From Haematobia irritans (taxonomy: Eukaryota > Arthropoda > Insecta > Diptera > Muscidae), in NCBI RefSeq assembly GCF_050003625.1, contig NC_134400.1, positions 64,232,241 to 64,296,240 of the forward strand: a stretch of DNA of 64,000 nt, written 5' to 3'. The notes beneath the pieces are model-generated. The model worked only from the letters and a program-made list of their open reading frames with translations. It was not told where the DNA came from and searched no databases. Shown here piece after piece: positions 19,897-31,325 of this stretch. Both the position numbers and the translations under genes were made by a program. The stretch's first letter is position 1; each line of letters starts with the position of its first letter.

Positions 19897-20677
19897 GTCA
19901 TACGATTCTTTTATCAGCTGATTTTGACTTCTTAAAATTGTAAACAACATATTGAAATTTGTTGTTTTTGTTATCGTGATTCAACCTCCTTATTCAGCCA
20001 TGGGATTCACTATCAAATTGATATGGTGTTAAGGTTGGTATTAAGTTTATCCGCTAAAATCGTCATTTTTTCAGTAAAAAAAGGCACAAAATTATACACA
20101 TTTGTTGCAGATTTCTTTATAACTTGATGGGGAATAGCCCAAAGCAAATTTTCACAAAGTTTTATTCCTTAAAATGGATTATTAAAGAAAAGTAATCGTG
20201 AAAAAAATGACATTTTTAGCGGCTAATGCTTAGTACTAATATCTTCATCTATCTCCGTATATAGGATCTCAAACCCAGGGATGTTACCTTGTTTATGCGA
20301 AATAATATGCCTGCCTATTTTTTCGTGCGAAAAATCCAGGGTTGTATAAATATGTGCTTTAAAATGCTTAAAACAAAGATTTCGCATTTATTCCGCGCTA
20401 ACATTTTTTATATGGAGTATAACAGTTTTTCGTGCGAAAACGTGATCTTCGTACTAGGCTTAAACTCGAACTTAATACCCACCTTTAAAGCTGAGTACTA
20501 TGTTCCGTTTTCATGCTGAAAAGCAGCTTGTTTTCACGGTTACCTTTTTGAATTAACTAATTTAGAAATATAAAATTTTTTGCAATCAATTCCTTGGATC
20601 TTTTCCATCCATTATTCGGCAAGACTCGATCAAAATATAATCGTCTTCATAAATATATTTGTTCATTTTTTCACTAA

Positions 20678-21041
20678 AGGCCGGTATGCACCTCTAGCGA
20701 AATTTTCGGTAGCAAAAATTTATTTAAGTCTACAACAAAAAAACAGGGCTGTGTACACAAATTTTAAACCAGCTAATCGCTTTTAAAAATTGTTAATATA
20801 TGTTCCAAATATTTCTTAAATAAATTGTTTATTATTTACAGACCTTTTAAAACTTTTACGCACACAATGATTGTAATAAATTAAATGTCTGCTGCCAAAA
20901 TATGCTTTTGACAATCCTGTTATTTTCATTAGAGGTGCGTACCAGCTTACGAAATTGAACGCTACCGAAAATTTCGTTAGCATAAATAGCAAAGCATTTC
21001 TTATGGGAATGAAATTTTTCGCTAGATGTGCATACCGGCCT
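20678..21041. mobile_element. PIF/Harbinger-type MITE, copy 2 (364 bp)
   Basis: It has the same ends and length as the copy at 15644-16007 and is flanked by TAA (20675-20677 and 21042-21044). It splits a module of the MITE cluster. Confidence 0.9.
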
Positions 21042-21058
21042 TAAAGTGAACACTAAAT

Positions 21059-22017
21059 GTAAGTACTATGTTCGCTTTTCGCGTTGAAATTTTCGTGGTT
21101 ACCTTATTAAAACAGTTCAATATAAAGCAGATAAATTAACTCAATTGATGCGCTGTTTCTTGTTTCCCTAGATTTCGACAAGACTTTACAGGAATAAGTT
21201 TGTTTTCATTTATGATTTTGATTATTTGAGGAAAAGTAATCGCGAAAATAAAGTGGTTTTCAACTCGAAAACCGAACATAGTACCAACCTTAAAGGTGAG
21301 TACTATGTTCGGTTTTTTCACCAAAACACTAAATTAAAAGTACAAAAATATTTATGAAGACTATTATATTTTTATCAAGTCTTATCAAATAATGGATGGA
21401 AAAGATCCAATGAATTGGTTGATAATCATTTTATATTTCTAAATTATTTAATTAAGAAAAGTAACCGTGAAAAAAAGCTGGTTTTCAGCTTGAAAACTGA
21501 ACATAGTACTCAGCTTAAAGGTGGTAAAGTTCGAGTTTAGCCGCTAAAGCTGAGTACTATGTTCAGTTTTCAAGCTGAAAACCAGCTTTTTTCACGGTTA
21601 CTTTTCTTAATTAATTAATTTAGAAATATAAAATGATTATCAATCAATTCATTGGATCTTTTCCATCCATTATTTGATAAGACTTGATAAAAATATAATA
21701 GTCTTCATAAATATTTTTGTACTTTTAATTTAGTGTTTTGGTGAAAAAACCGAACATAGTACTCACCTTTAAGGTGAGTACTATGTTCGGTGTGTACTAT
21801 GTTCCTTTTTCGAGTTGAAAACCACTTTATTTTCGCGATTACTTTTCCTTAAATAATCAAAATTATAAATTAAAACAAACTTATTCCTGTAAAGTCTTGC
21901 CAAAATCTAGAGGAACAAGAAACTGTGCATAAATTGAGTTAATTTATCTGATTTATATTGAACTGTTTTAATAAAGTAACCGCGAAAATTTCAACGCGAA
22001 AAGCGGACATAGTACTT
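21059..22017. repeat. Palindrome of about 960 bp
   Basis: The left arm 21059-21510 and the right arm 21547-22017 are inverted copies of each other with only scattered mismatches and one small insertion (about 21786-21797). A spacer of about 36 bases lies between them. Each arm holds two MITE modules in mirrored order. A transcript from either strand would form a hairpin of more than 400 base pairs. Confidence 0.85.
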
Positions 22018-23041
22018 ACCTTAAGGTGAGTATTAAGTTCGAGTTTAGCCGCTAAAAACGTAATTTTCACGATTACTTTTCTTTAATAATCCATTTTAAG
22101 GAATACAAACTTTGTGAAAATTTGCTTTGGGCTTTTCCCCATCAAGTTATAATAAAATTTGCAACAGATACGTATAATTTCATGCATTTTTCTTACTGAT
22201 TTAGTTTTCACTTTAGCGATTTTAGCGGTTAAACTCGAACTTAATACTCACCTTAAAGGTGAGTATTAAGTTCGAGTTTAAGCCTAGTACTACGATCGCG
22301 GAATAAATGCGAAATCTTTGTTTTGAATATTTTCAAACACATACAATCCTCTATTTTTCACACGAAAAAATAGGCCGGTATATTATTTCGCAAAAATAAG
22401 TTAACATCCCTGGGTTTGAGACCCTATTTACGGAGATAGATGAAGATATTCGTTTTCGCAGAAACGAACTTAGTACTAAGCATTAGCCGCTAAAATCGCC
22501 ATTTTTCACGATTACTTTTCTATACTAATATTTTTTAAGGAATACAAAATTTGTGAAAACTTGCTTTGGGCTATTCCCCATCAAGTTATAATAAAATCTG
22601 CAAGAAATATGTATAATTGTACGCCTTTTTTACTCATTTAGTTTTCACTTTAGTGAAAAAAGTCGAACTTAATACCCACCTTAAACTCGAACTTAGTACC
22701 CACCTTTAAGGTGGGTATTAAGTTCGAGTTTAAGGTGAGTATTAAGTTCGAGTTTAGCCGCTAATTTTCACTAAAGGTGAGTACTATGTTCGGTTTTTAC
22801 ACCAAAGCACTAAATTTAAAGTACAAAAATATTTATGAAGACTATTATATTTTTATCAAGTCTTATCAAATAATGGATGGAAAAGATCCAATGAATTGAT
22901 TGATAATCATTTTATATATCTAAATTAAATAATTAAGAAAAGTAACCGTGAAAAAAGCTGGTTTTCAGCTTGAAAACTGAACATAGTACTCAGCTTAAAG
23001 TGAAAACTAAATCAGTAAAAAAAGACATAAATTTATACATA

Positions 23042-23179
23042 TTTGTTGCAGATTTTATTATAACTTGATGAGGAATTGCCCAAAGCAAGTTTTCACAAAG
23101 TTTGTATTCTTTTGTTGCAGATTTTATTATAACTTGATGAGGAATTGCCCAAAGCAAGTTTTCACAAAGTTTGTATTCC
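23042..23179. repeat. Tandem duplication of a 69-bp segment
   Basis: Two adjacent, essentially identical copies start TTTGTTGCAGATTTTATTAT. They lie inside a MITE module that has a single copy of this segment elsewhere (for example about 24356), so the duplication is local and recent. Confidence 0.9.
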
Positions 23180-23248
23180 TTAAAAAACATTAGTAAAGTA
23201 ATCGTGAAAAAGTGGCGATTTTAGCGGCTAAACTAAATATGGTAACTT

Positions 23249-24037
23249 CCCTGCCAGCATTTCAAAGTTCCATTTCATCTTCATCGCTACCACAGACTCG
23301 TAAATGTCACTACAACCATCCTACTGTGATGGGGGGCAGCATATCATAAAGTACAAAATGTACTTCATACATGTATTTTGCCATCACTACTTTTACAAAA
23401 GCCATTTTATTTTTTGTGAAACGCCAAGCGCAACCAGCTTGTTATATTTTATTTAAATAAAAACGAAAATAAAGTTCTGAAAACATAGATTTTACGCTTA
23501 AAATTGTGAAAGGTATATTGGTGAACAATTTTTGATTTTCCAAATGGAATAAAGTGATTGTTTTTCAAATATTTTACAGACACGCTGCCTCCATCGAATA
23601 AAAACACTGGCTGATAGACGCTGCAACATGTAACTCGCTACTTGTAACTCTACATCATCATTAATGCAAAAAATTATGTTAAATGTGATGTGATAGTGGT
23701 ATAAATGTTATATTTTTAAGAATTTGTAAATGATTAATCAAATTAATAAATATCTAAACAAACGTGTTTTACACGACCACAATGATTCTTTTACCACTAT
23801 CTTAAAATGTGCTTTTTCTGATTGTTTGGAGGGTCTCTTATTGGCGTCGTTCTAAATTGATCTATAAAGGCACCTAATAATTGCACTCATGCGAAACCTT
23901 TTTGTAGTAACTTGGCGTGGTACAACTTCTCAATAGTGACGGCGCTTTTCCGACGAGTTTTTGATATCGTATATGATTGTTTTCGACGTACTGGGGATTC
24001 TCAGAAGCGCCCCCAAATTCAAAAAATGTTGGCAGGG
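23249..24037 (-). mobile_element. CCCTGCC-terminus element, copy 3, inverted (789 bp)
   Basis: It reads from CCCTGCCAGCATTTCAAAG to AAAAAATGTTGGCAGGG and is flanked by TT (23247-23248 and 24038-24039). It is the mirror of copy 2 at 19108-19896. Confidence 0.85.
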
Positions 24038-24680
24038 TTAATACCCACCTTTAAGGTGAGTATTAAGTTCGAGTTTAAGGTGAGTACTATGTTCGGTTTT
24101 TTCACCAAAACACCAAAGTACAAATATATTTATGAAGACGATTATATTTTGATCGAGTCTTGCCAAATAATGGATGGAAAAGATCCAAGGAATTGATTGC
24201 AAATTATTTTATATTTCTAAATTAGTTAATTAAAAAAAGTAACCGTGAAAACAAGTTGGTTTTCAGCTTGAAAACTGAACATAGTACTCAGCTTTAGCCG
24301 CTAAAATCGCTAAAGTGAAAACTAAATCAGTAAGAAAAATGCATGAAATTACACATATTTGTTTCAAATTTTATTATAACATGATGGGGAAAAGCCCAAA
24401 GCAAATTTTCACAAAGTTTGTATTCCTTAAAATGGATTATTAAAGAAAAGTAATCGTGAAAAAATGACGTTTTTAGCGGCTAAACTCGAACTTAAACCTA
24501 CCTTTAGCCGCTAAAATCTTCATTTTTTCAAGATTACTTTTCTTTAATAATCCATTTTAAAGAATACAAACTTTGTGAAAATTTGCTCTGGGATATTCCC
24601 CATCAAGTTATAATAAAATTTGCAACAAATTTGTATAATATTATGCCTTTTTCTTACTGATTTAGTTTTACCTATGAAAA

Positions 24681-24903
24681 ATGCTCATCCTTGTGTTTGT
24701 TGGGATCAGACAAGTTTAGCTGTTTTAATGCCGCTACCGTTAGACAAGTGTATATGATCACTTCCATGTTTTTATCAGGTTTCATTGATATATGGTAACT
24801 CTGTCGTAAAGTAATTAATCATTCGTTTAAACCATTTGCACTATTTTCAAGTTTCTTTGTGCATAATACTGGTAGTTTATTGTCTGTGAATTATTGTAAG
24901 GAA
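24681..24903 (+). promoter_or_regulatory. 5' flank or leader of the SH3PX1-like exon
   Basis: The last MITE module ends at about 24680. The sequence up to the ATG at 24904 is unique in the window and probably holds the 5' leader or an upstream splice acceptor. No TATA box or initiator can be named with confidence. An upstream GTG in frame at 24859 is not preferred, because the family starts only a few residues before its SH3 domain. Confidence 0.35.
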
Positions 24904-25633
24904 ATGACATCACATGTACGTGCATTATATGAATTTTCTGGAGAACCTGGAACGTCTGAAATTTCGATAGCTGTGGGCGATATTTTGGAAGTAATTCGAA
25001 CTGATGTCGGTGAAGGATGGTGGGAAGGTAAAAACTCAAGAGGTGATGTAGGTTTGTTTCCAGCGGCCTATGTGGAAGTTATGCCAATGGGCATAAATGA
25101 CATAAAACAGCGGCAACAGATCCAAGTTTCACAAAATGCTGTAGCATTCGAAAGTAACACGAACGCATCCAGATATGACTCAATGACTGATGACTTTAAT
25201 GATGGCGATGACTGGGAAGATGATTGGGATGACGATACTTATTCAGAAATTGGACCAAGTAACAATAGTTCGAAGACAAATGAGAAGCATATTCAGCACT
25301 CGTCAAGTAATTACGATAAAAATTTGCCTCCAACGCCCTCCGAGGACGTTCTTCAATCGACTTTCTTGCCAGGAAATAACAATACAGCAACACTTAAGAA
25401 GTCGGGCATGTTTGGGAAGAGTTCGGATTCGTTCATCCTTGGCCTTGGAAACAAAGATAAGCTACCAGAGAATGAATTAATTCACATAGTGCCTTGTGAG
25501 AACTTTTACCAGTGGCAACCGAATTATCAATCTTATTCTGTTGTTGTCGCCAGTCCTAAGAAAGAAACTAAATTTAAAGGCATGAAGACATTTATAGCTT
25601 ACCAGTTGACTCCAAGTTTCAACAATATATCAG
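24904..25633 (+). CDS. SH3PX1 / sorting nexin 9-like protein, first coding exon
   Basis: SNX9-family proteins link endocytosis and actin through SH3, PX and BAR domains. From the ATG at 24904: an SH3 domain (about residues 3-62) with VRALYEF, VGEGWWEGKNSRGDVGLFPA and AYVEV. An acidic low-complexity linker follows with DDWEDDWDDDTYSEIGP, typical of SNX9/18/33, and NLPPTPSED. The PX domain then begins with KFKGMKTFIAYQLTPSFNNI. The frame is intact for 243 codons and runs into a donor site, A|GTAAGT at 25634. PX continuation and BAR exons are not found downstream in the window. It may be the start of a real gene with a long first intron, or an isolated exon copy. Confidence 0.75.
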
Positions 25634-26796
25634 TAAGTATAACTTAAAATATAAATCAAACATTGATAAAAAAATAGAATAAAATTAAGCCATTAAAATT
25701 TTCGAGAGACAATGTACACTCATCGAAAAAATTATAACAAAAAGCAGCTGCTGTCGTGTTTCCTACAGACCGACGAAAAAACGTAAAGACAGTGAAATTT
25801 AAAAGATCACCTTTTTGCCCTGTGATATGTCGTATACTTCTTAACCCTTTGTTGCATTTAATTTAATTTGAGCAAGTATAATTTTTTGGGTATGTATAAA
25901 TTGTTCCATATGGAGGTATGATACTGAAAACCTTTTTTCGTTCAATTCTGATATGTATATAGCATATACGCAAATTCATGCAGATAATCAATGATGCTCA
26001 CGATGTTATATCACACGCAGAGAAAGAATATGCTTAGTTTAGGTATTGTGGCAGCCCTTTATACAAGACTCAGTCTAAGTGAACTTCTTCCTTATCAATG
26101 ATTGCTGTCCGTCTCTATGTTTTGTACGATGACAAGGGACCTACTTTTTATAGCCGATTCCAAACGGCGTTTCACATTACCATGAAGGAATATAATCACA
26201 TCAAACATGTTTCAAGAGCAGTTGAAGCGTTTGAAAAATTCCTAAACACATAAGTCAATTTTTTGCGAAAATTGATTTATACAAAGGATATAAGATCATG
26301 GTGTAGATCACCAAAACATACATTTAATAAATATTAAGAATTTGTAACGTAACCATTATAAGGTAATGCATATTAAAAAATAGATAAAAAAAAGATTTTC
26401 ACCATAACACTTCAATAATATGTTGTGGCATTAACTCAATTTTAAATTTTCAAAATCTCGAATACAAAACTACGGTTAGTAGATAATAACTTAATAAGAA
26501 ATGTTTCCAGACCGTAACACACATAAGCCTACCAAAACCCATAAGCATGCTTTCTTCGCCCGGCTCTAGAATACCGATTCCCCTATAGTATAATTTGAAA
26601 TGCATTTGTTTCTACTACCCTCAATAGTGTTGCCCGAGAGGCAAATTGCTGTTGGATAAACAAAAATTCTATTTATATGGACAATATAGCTGGGAAATCG
26701 TATGGCGTTTTTCTTTTATGTATTGAAATAACTCTATGGCGTCCTCCATGTAATCATAGGCACTACGGCATGCTGTACCCAATATGAAAGCAGATA
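25634..26796 (+). other. Intron or flank downstream of the SH3PX1-like exon
   Basis: I see nothing coding that continues the PX domain. The sequence is AT-rich and mostly unique within the window. Confidence 0.45.
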
Positions 26797-26944
26797 TTTA
26801 TTTATTTATTTATATATTTACAATCATAATGAATTATGAAAATAAACAGGTAATATAGGTGCTAACAACATAGGTTTTCGACCTGAATTATGTATAAGTT
26901 CGGAGATATTATGTAGATATTACGTTATTTTAGAAGAGAGAAGT

Positions 26945-27902
26945 TTAAATGAGATGATAGATGTTACAATGTTTTAGAAGGGTAAGTAAGTTTTCAATGT
27001 TTTTAGAAGTGATTGTACATAGGAGTTGAGGACGAACTTTGCCGCCGAATAGTATTTGCTCTGCTTCATTAATAGAGGAACAGTAGAAAATAATATGGTT
27101 GATATCAATTGGTTCGTTATGACATAGATGACATGTTTCAGACATTGATTGTTCGAAAATATGTTGATGAGTGATTAGAGTGTGTCCCAATCTTAATCTG
27201 ATGTATTTCTGTAGATGAATTCTGAAAACGCCCTCGGGGAAAACGGGCGTAGATTTATTTGGATTTATATATTTGTAATAGTGTTGATAATTATCCCATG
27301 AAACCATTTCCGATTGCTTCAGATAATCTCTTTCTGTTTTTTTAATGTCTTTGATATTGAAGATGTTGTATCGAAAAACTGGTGCATAGGATGTAAATTT
27401 TGCGGCTTCATCAGCAATGGAGTTTCCATGTATTCCTATATGACCGGGAACCCACATAATTTTAAATTTTGTATGGTATTTGATGAGAATATCTCTGATT
27501 TTATAGATGATGAAGCACTTATTCTTGACATTCCTTATACCGGTTACGGCCGATTTAGAATCTGTACATAGTAAGAATTTGCCACGACAGTTTTTGTACT
27601 TGTTGAGAGCCCAATATATTGCGGCTGATTCAGCCGCAAAAGTATTAGAATTCTCATCAAGAATAGCAAGGAAATCGATATCTAGGTTTTGGTTTACTAC
27701 GGCTAGAGAGGTGGAAGAAGTTGTTTTAGAACCGTCGGTGAATATAAAGTTCCATTTTTTGTTTCTGTAGGAAGACGATATTTCGTGGAAGATGGACAAA
27801 AATTTTTGGTTTGGAGTGTATTGTTTAGAGAGCTCCATTACGTCATCGACGAAACTGCTAGTTTTTAAATTCCAGGGAGGTTCTAATGGGTAATAAGCAC
27901 AC
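26945..27902 (-). pseudogene. LINE RNase H domain and C-terminus
   Basis: RNase H motifs appear in order: FIFTDGSK with the first Asp, ESAAIYWAL with Glu, LLCTDSKSA with Asp, and WVPGHIGIHGNSIADEAA with the final Asp. A C-terminal cysteine-histidine cluster, CHLCHNEPIDINHIIFYC, follows as in I-type LINEs. The reading frame is intact to its stop at 26945, but its upstream continuation is interrupted by the MITE at 27903. Confidence 0.85.
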
Positions 27903-28445
27903 ACAAAAAAAAAATTTTTCTGATTCAATCACGAAATTAATTGATCCAATTAATTTTTTAATTGAAATGTCTTCAATCACGAAAATGATAGTATCAATCA
28001 CAGTTTTAATTGGACATAGAAAAAATTCTTGATTAAAAAATTAATTGATTTCATTACCAAATTTCAATTAATTTTTTAATTGATTCAATTAAAAATTTAA
28101 TTGATGTTGATTGCAAAACTCAATTAATTTATTAATTAAATAATGTAACAGTTTTCAATTACATTCTGAATTGGCTTAGAATTTTTATTTGGATTAAAAA
28201 TTTATTATTTAAAAAAAAATTTTAATTAAAAATGTAAAAAAATGTTCATCACTTTTTTAACTGACTTAATCTTCCGAATTTGATTAAAAGTTAATTGTAT
28301 CAATTAACTTTTTAATTAAAAATTTTAAAATTTTCAATCATTGACTTAATTAACTTAATGTTTCTATCTTGATTAAAAAGTTAATTGTACCAATTAATTT
28401 ATTAATTGAAAAAAATTTCAACATCAATTAACTATTTAATTGGAA
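27903..28445. mobile_element. AT-rich non-autonomous insertion in the LINE
   Basis: The ends are loosely inverted (CACAAAAAAAAAATTTTTC at the left, ATTTTTTTCTGTG at the right). The body repeats ATTAATTGATTCAATT-like phrases. Removing it rejoins the LINE frame (DPKPLP then YYPLEPPW). The target duplication is short and ambiguous, about GCA. Confidence 0.65.
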
Positions 28446-29311
28446 ATATTTTGGTGATATTTTTTTCTGTGCAGGTAGCGGTTTTGGATCTATGCCCATT
28501 TCAATTGCAAGTTTTGAGGCTAGATATAATGATGAAGGAAATTTTAGTGTTGTTAAAGTGTGAATATTCGATATCCGTTTGATAAGGTGTTGTTCCGCAG
28601 GGAATTTGTTATTAATGATTAAATTGGTCATTAGGCTTTTAAATCTGTGTTGCAAAGACATTAAGCCAGCTTCAGCAAGTAAATTTTGTGTAGGGGTACA
28701 TCTCATTGCACCCAGGGCTATTCTTATTGAAGAATAATATGTCGAAAATAATTTTTTTAGTTGTGTCTTTGAGGTTTTTCCGTATATTACCAGACCATAG
28801 TCTATTTTTGATAATATAAGGCTCCGAGCAGTATTAAGTATTATGTTAGGGTGAGCATTACTCCTTTTTGATGTAAGACATTTTAAGATGTTGATGCGGG
28901 ATTGTAGTGATATTTTTAATTGGTCGATATGAGAGGACCATAAATGGTTTTGGTTAAATATTACTCCAAGAATCTTTAGCTTGTCTACTGTTTCTATTTC
29001 ATTGCCAAGAATGAAAAAGTTTTCCCTGTGACAATTGTGTTTTTTACATATGTGTAAGCACTTGGTTTTGGCAAAAGAAATTCTGCTACCTATTGTATCA
29101 CAATTATTTATGGATCGGAAAAGGTCTTCGATCTCATCTTGAATATTATAATTTGCCCGGTGTTTAGCCATGATATATAAATCATCGGCGTAGATAACAT
29201 GCTTGAAGAATTGGTGTTCTGCTATAATTCGATTGAGTTTGTCTGTTGCAATTTGAAACAATACTACCGATAACGGCGATCCTTGAGGAATTCCATTATT
29301 GAGAGGTTTAT
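28446..29311 (-). pseudogene. LINE reverse transcriptase, palm to thumb
   Basis: It starts at the insertion border with PLNNGIPQGSPLSVVLFQIA, then KHVIYADDLYIMAK with the YADD catalytic motif, KLKILGVIF and a thumb region. The frame is open through 29261-28428. The RT fingers are in the separated piece at 40353-40756. Confidence 0.85.
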
Positions 29312-29473
29312 TTTTTATTTTATTTTATTTTATTTATTTATTTCATAAAGAGTCAAGTCGCTAGACCATATATATATTTATTCAGTCTTTGGATAATTCA
29401 CAATATAATCCTTACAGACTCGCTAATTTCTAATTTGTATATATACTTCTAAAATGTTCTACTTAAAAATGTA

Positions 29474-31306
29474 CTAATTTCTAAAATAAAATACATCCAG
29501 AATTTGATCAAAATCTTTTAAAGGAACGGATAGATCAATATTACAATTTAAATTTATTGAATTAAATTCTCTCAAAGCTCTTGTAATAGGCTCATTGCAA
29601 GCATAATTATTCCTATGCATAGGTACATGAAAGTATTGGAAAAATCTTAAACTCCTAGCAGGAACATTGAAGCCAATTTCACGAAGCAAAGGCGGGCAAT
29701 CAATATAACCATTAATTAACTTATACAAAAATAATAACGAATCTTTCTTTCTCCTATTGGCCAAAGTCTCCAAATGTATGAGCCTACATCTGGATTCATA
29801 CTCAGGAAGAGGTTCAGTAAAACGAAGACTTATTAGTGCAAATTTTATGAATTTCTTTTGCAATCTCTCAACTCTATCAGAAATACCAACAGTATACGGG
29901 TTCCAGACCATTGACGCATATTCCAACTTTGATCTGACAAACGAAGTATATAAAATCTTGCGGGTATATGGACTGATGAAATCCTTACTATTCCTTTTAA
30001 TAAATGCAAAAGTAGAATATGCCTTAGGCAAGATATAATCAATATGGGATTTTAAATTTAGCTTACTATCAAAGTAAACACCTAGATCTAAGATCCTATC
30101 AATCACTTTCAAAGACTGATCATGAATGCAATAATTCGAAGAAACGCGCATATTACCCCGACAATAAGGAAGAAAATAACACTTCTCAATATTCAACGGC
30201 AAATGATTCTCACTACACCAAACAGCAAGCCTATTCAAGTCATCCTGAAGCAGTAACGTGTCCTCTAAACATGATACATTCAAAAATATCTTAATATCAT
30301 CTGCGTAGATCAAATACTTAGCAAAACGAAAACATTTACCTATGTCATTAATAAATAAAATAAAAAGTAAAGGCCCTAAAATACTACCTTGGGGAACACC
30401 CGAAGTAGCAACATATAAATAAGAGCTTACTCCATTGAATGATACATAACATCGCCTTCCATTCAAATATGACTTAAACCACCTTACAATCAATGGATGA
30501 AAACCAAACTTTGCTAATTTCAATAACAGAAGTTCATGGCATACTTTATCAAACGCCTTACAAAAGTCCAAGTATAATGCATCCACCTGGTAACCATCCT
30601 CAAAGTACGAAATACAAGTTCTCGTAAACGAAACTAGATTAGTTACAGTCGAGCGATTCGTCATGAAACCATGCTGAGCAACGCTAATGTACGGATTAAT
30701 AAAATGATATATATGATCGTGAATAACATATTCAAATAATTTTGAAATATTCGACAATTTAGAAATAGGTCTATAATTACAAACATTATTCCTATGTCCC
30801 GACTTATAAATAGGTGTAATAGAAGTTAACTTCCAACAATCCAAAAACAATCCACACTCCAAAGAGAAATTAAGCATAAGCATTAGCGGAAAGCAAACAG
30901 TGGAACCAACACACTTCAGAAAGTGTGCTGCAATACCATCAGCATCAGACTTCCTAGAGTCTTTCAATTTCTCCAACGAAGATAAAATATCAAGCTCTGA
31001 TACTTTAAAGAAATTAATATTACTCAAGGTATCAACATTATCAATACTACAATAGGAATTCAAACTACTAGTATGGAAATTTGACTTTAAAAAATCAGCA
31101 AAAAGATTAACCTGTTCACTGGACAGATTAGCTCTCCTATCTCCTAGAAACATAACCGATGGATAATCACTATTGGATTTCTTCGACTTAATGTAATGCC
31201 AAAAAGCCTTAGGATTAGAACCAATTCTGTTCTCAAAATCCAAAATATACTGACGGTATAGAAATTTATTTAGAAAAGCGAACTCTCTTGAATAATATTC
31301 AAACAT
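29474..31306 (-). pseudogene. LINE reverse transcriptase (part of ORF2)
   Basis: This 610-residue frame has the RT motifs in order: LTSITPIYKSGHRNNVCNYR, QHGFMTNRST, ALYLDFCKAFDKV with the first catalytic Asp, SGVPQGSILGPLLFILFIND, LIYADDIKIF with the two Asp, and ILDLGVYFDSKL. The C-terminal connector has the pattern of Jockey/CR1 LINEs, EYASMVWNPY and RVERLQKKF. The frame itself is intact; the break to the endonuclease is 20 bases upstream. Confidence 0.85.
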
Positions 31307-31325
31307 TCGTTTACTTTCGGCCGAA

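Larger units (their letters stand above)
20026..24680. repeat. Cluster of related palindromic MITE modules
   Basis: At least a dozen modules of about 200-260 bp are stacked end to end. Their termini are variants of AAGGTGAGTACTATGTTCGG or AAGGTGGGTATTAAGTTCGA, often followed by GTTTAGCCGCTAAA. Copies of one module (CACCAAAACAC...AAGCTGGTTTTCAGCTTG) lie at about 20492-20677, 21290-21512, 21547-21774, 22776-22998 and 24077-24290. Copies of a second (CCGCTAAAA...GCAACAAAT...TTAGCGGC) lie at about 20028-20227, 22022-22256, 22471-22690, 22999-23235, 24291-24490 and 24500-24670. A third lies at 20228-20491 and 22257-22470. TTAA or TAA occurs at most junctions, suggesting repeated insertion into that target. 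Confidence 0.75.
26797..29311 (-). mobile_element. I-type LINE, 3' part (first half of a split element)
   Basis: On the minus strand the element ends in an ATTT-repeat tail at 26797-26822. It encodes the C-terminal part of the reverse transcriptase (28446-29311) and an RNase H domain (26945-27902). A non-coding AT-rich insertion at 27903-28445 splits these. The upstream part of the RT is found at 40353-40756; joining AACAATATCTATTCCATT from there with AATAAACCTCTCAAT here keeps the frame (NNIYSI then NKPLNNGIPQGS). The 11 kb between is therefore an insertion. RT plus RNase H without an LTR suggests the I clade. Confidence 0.85.

Noticed and set aside
24859..24903. Extension of the SH3PX1-like protein to an upstream GTG
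   Set aside because: The family starts a few residues before the SH3 domain, and the ATG at 24904 fits that. The extra 15 codons look like leader sequence.
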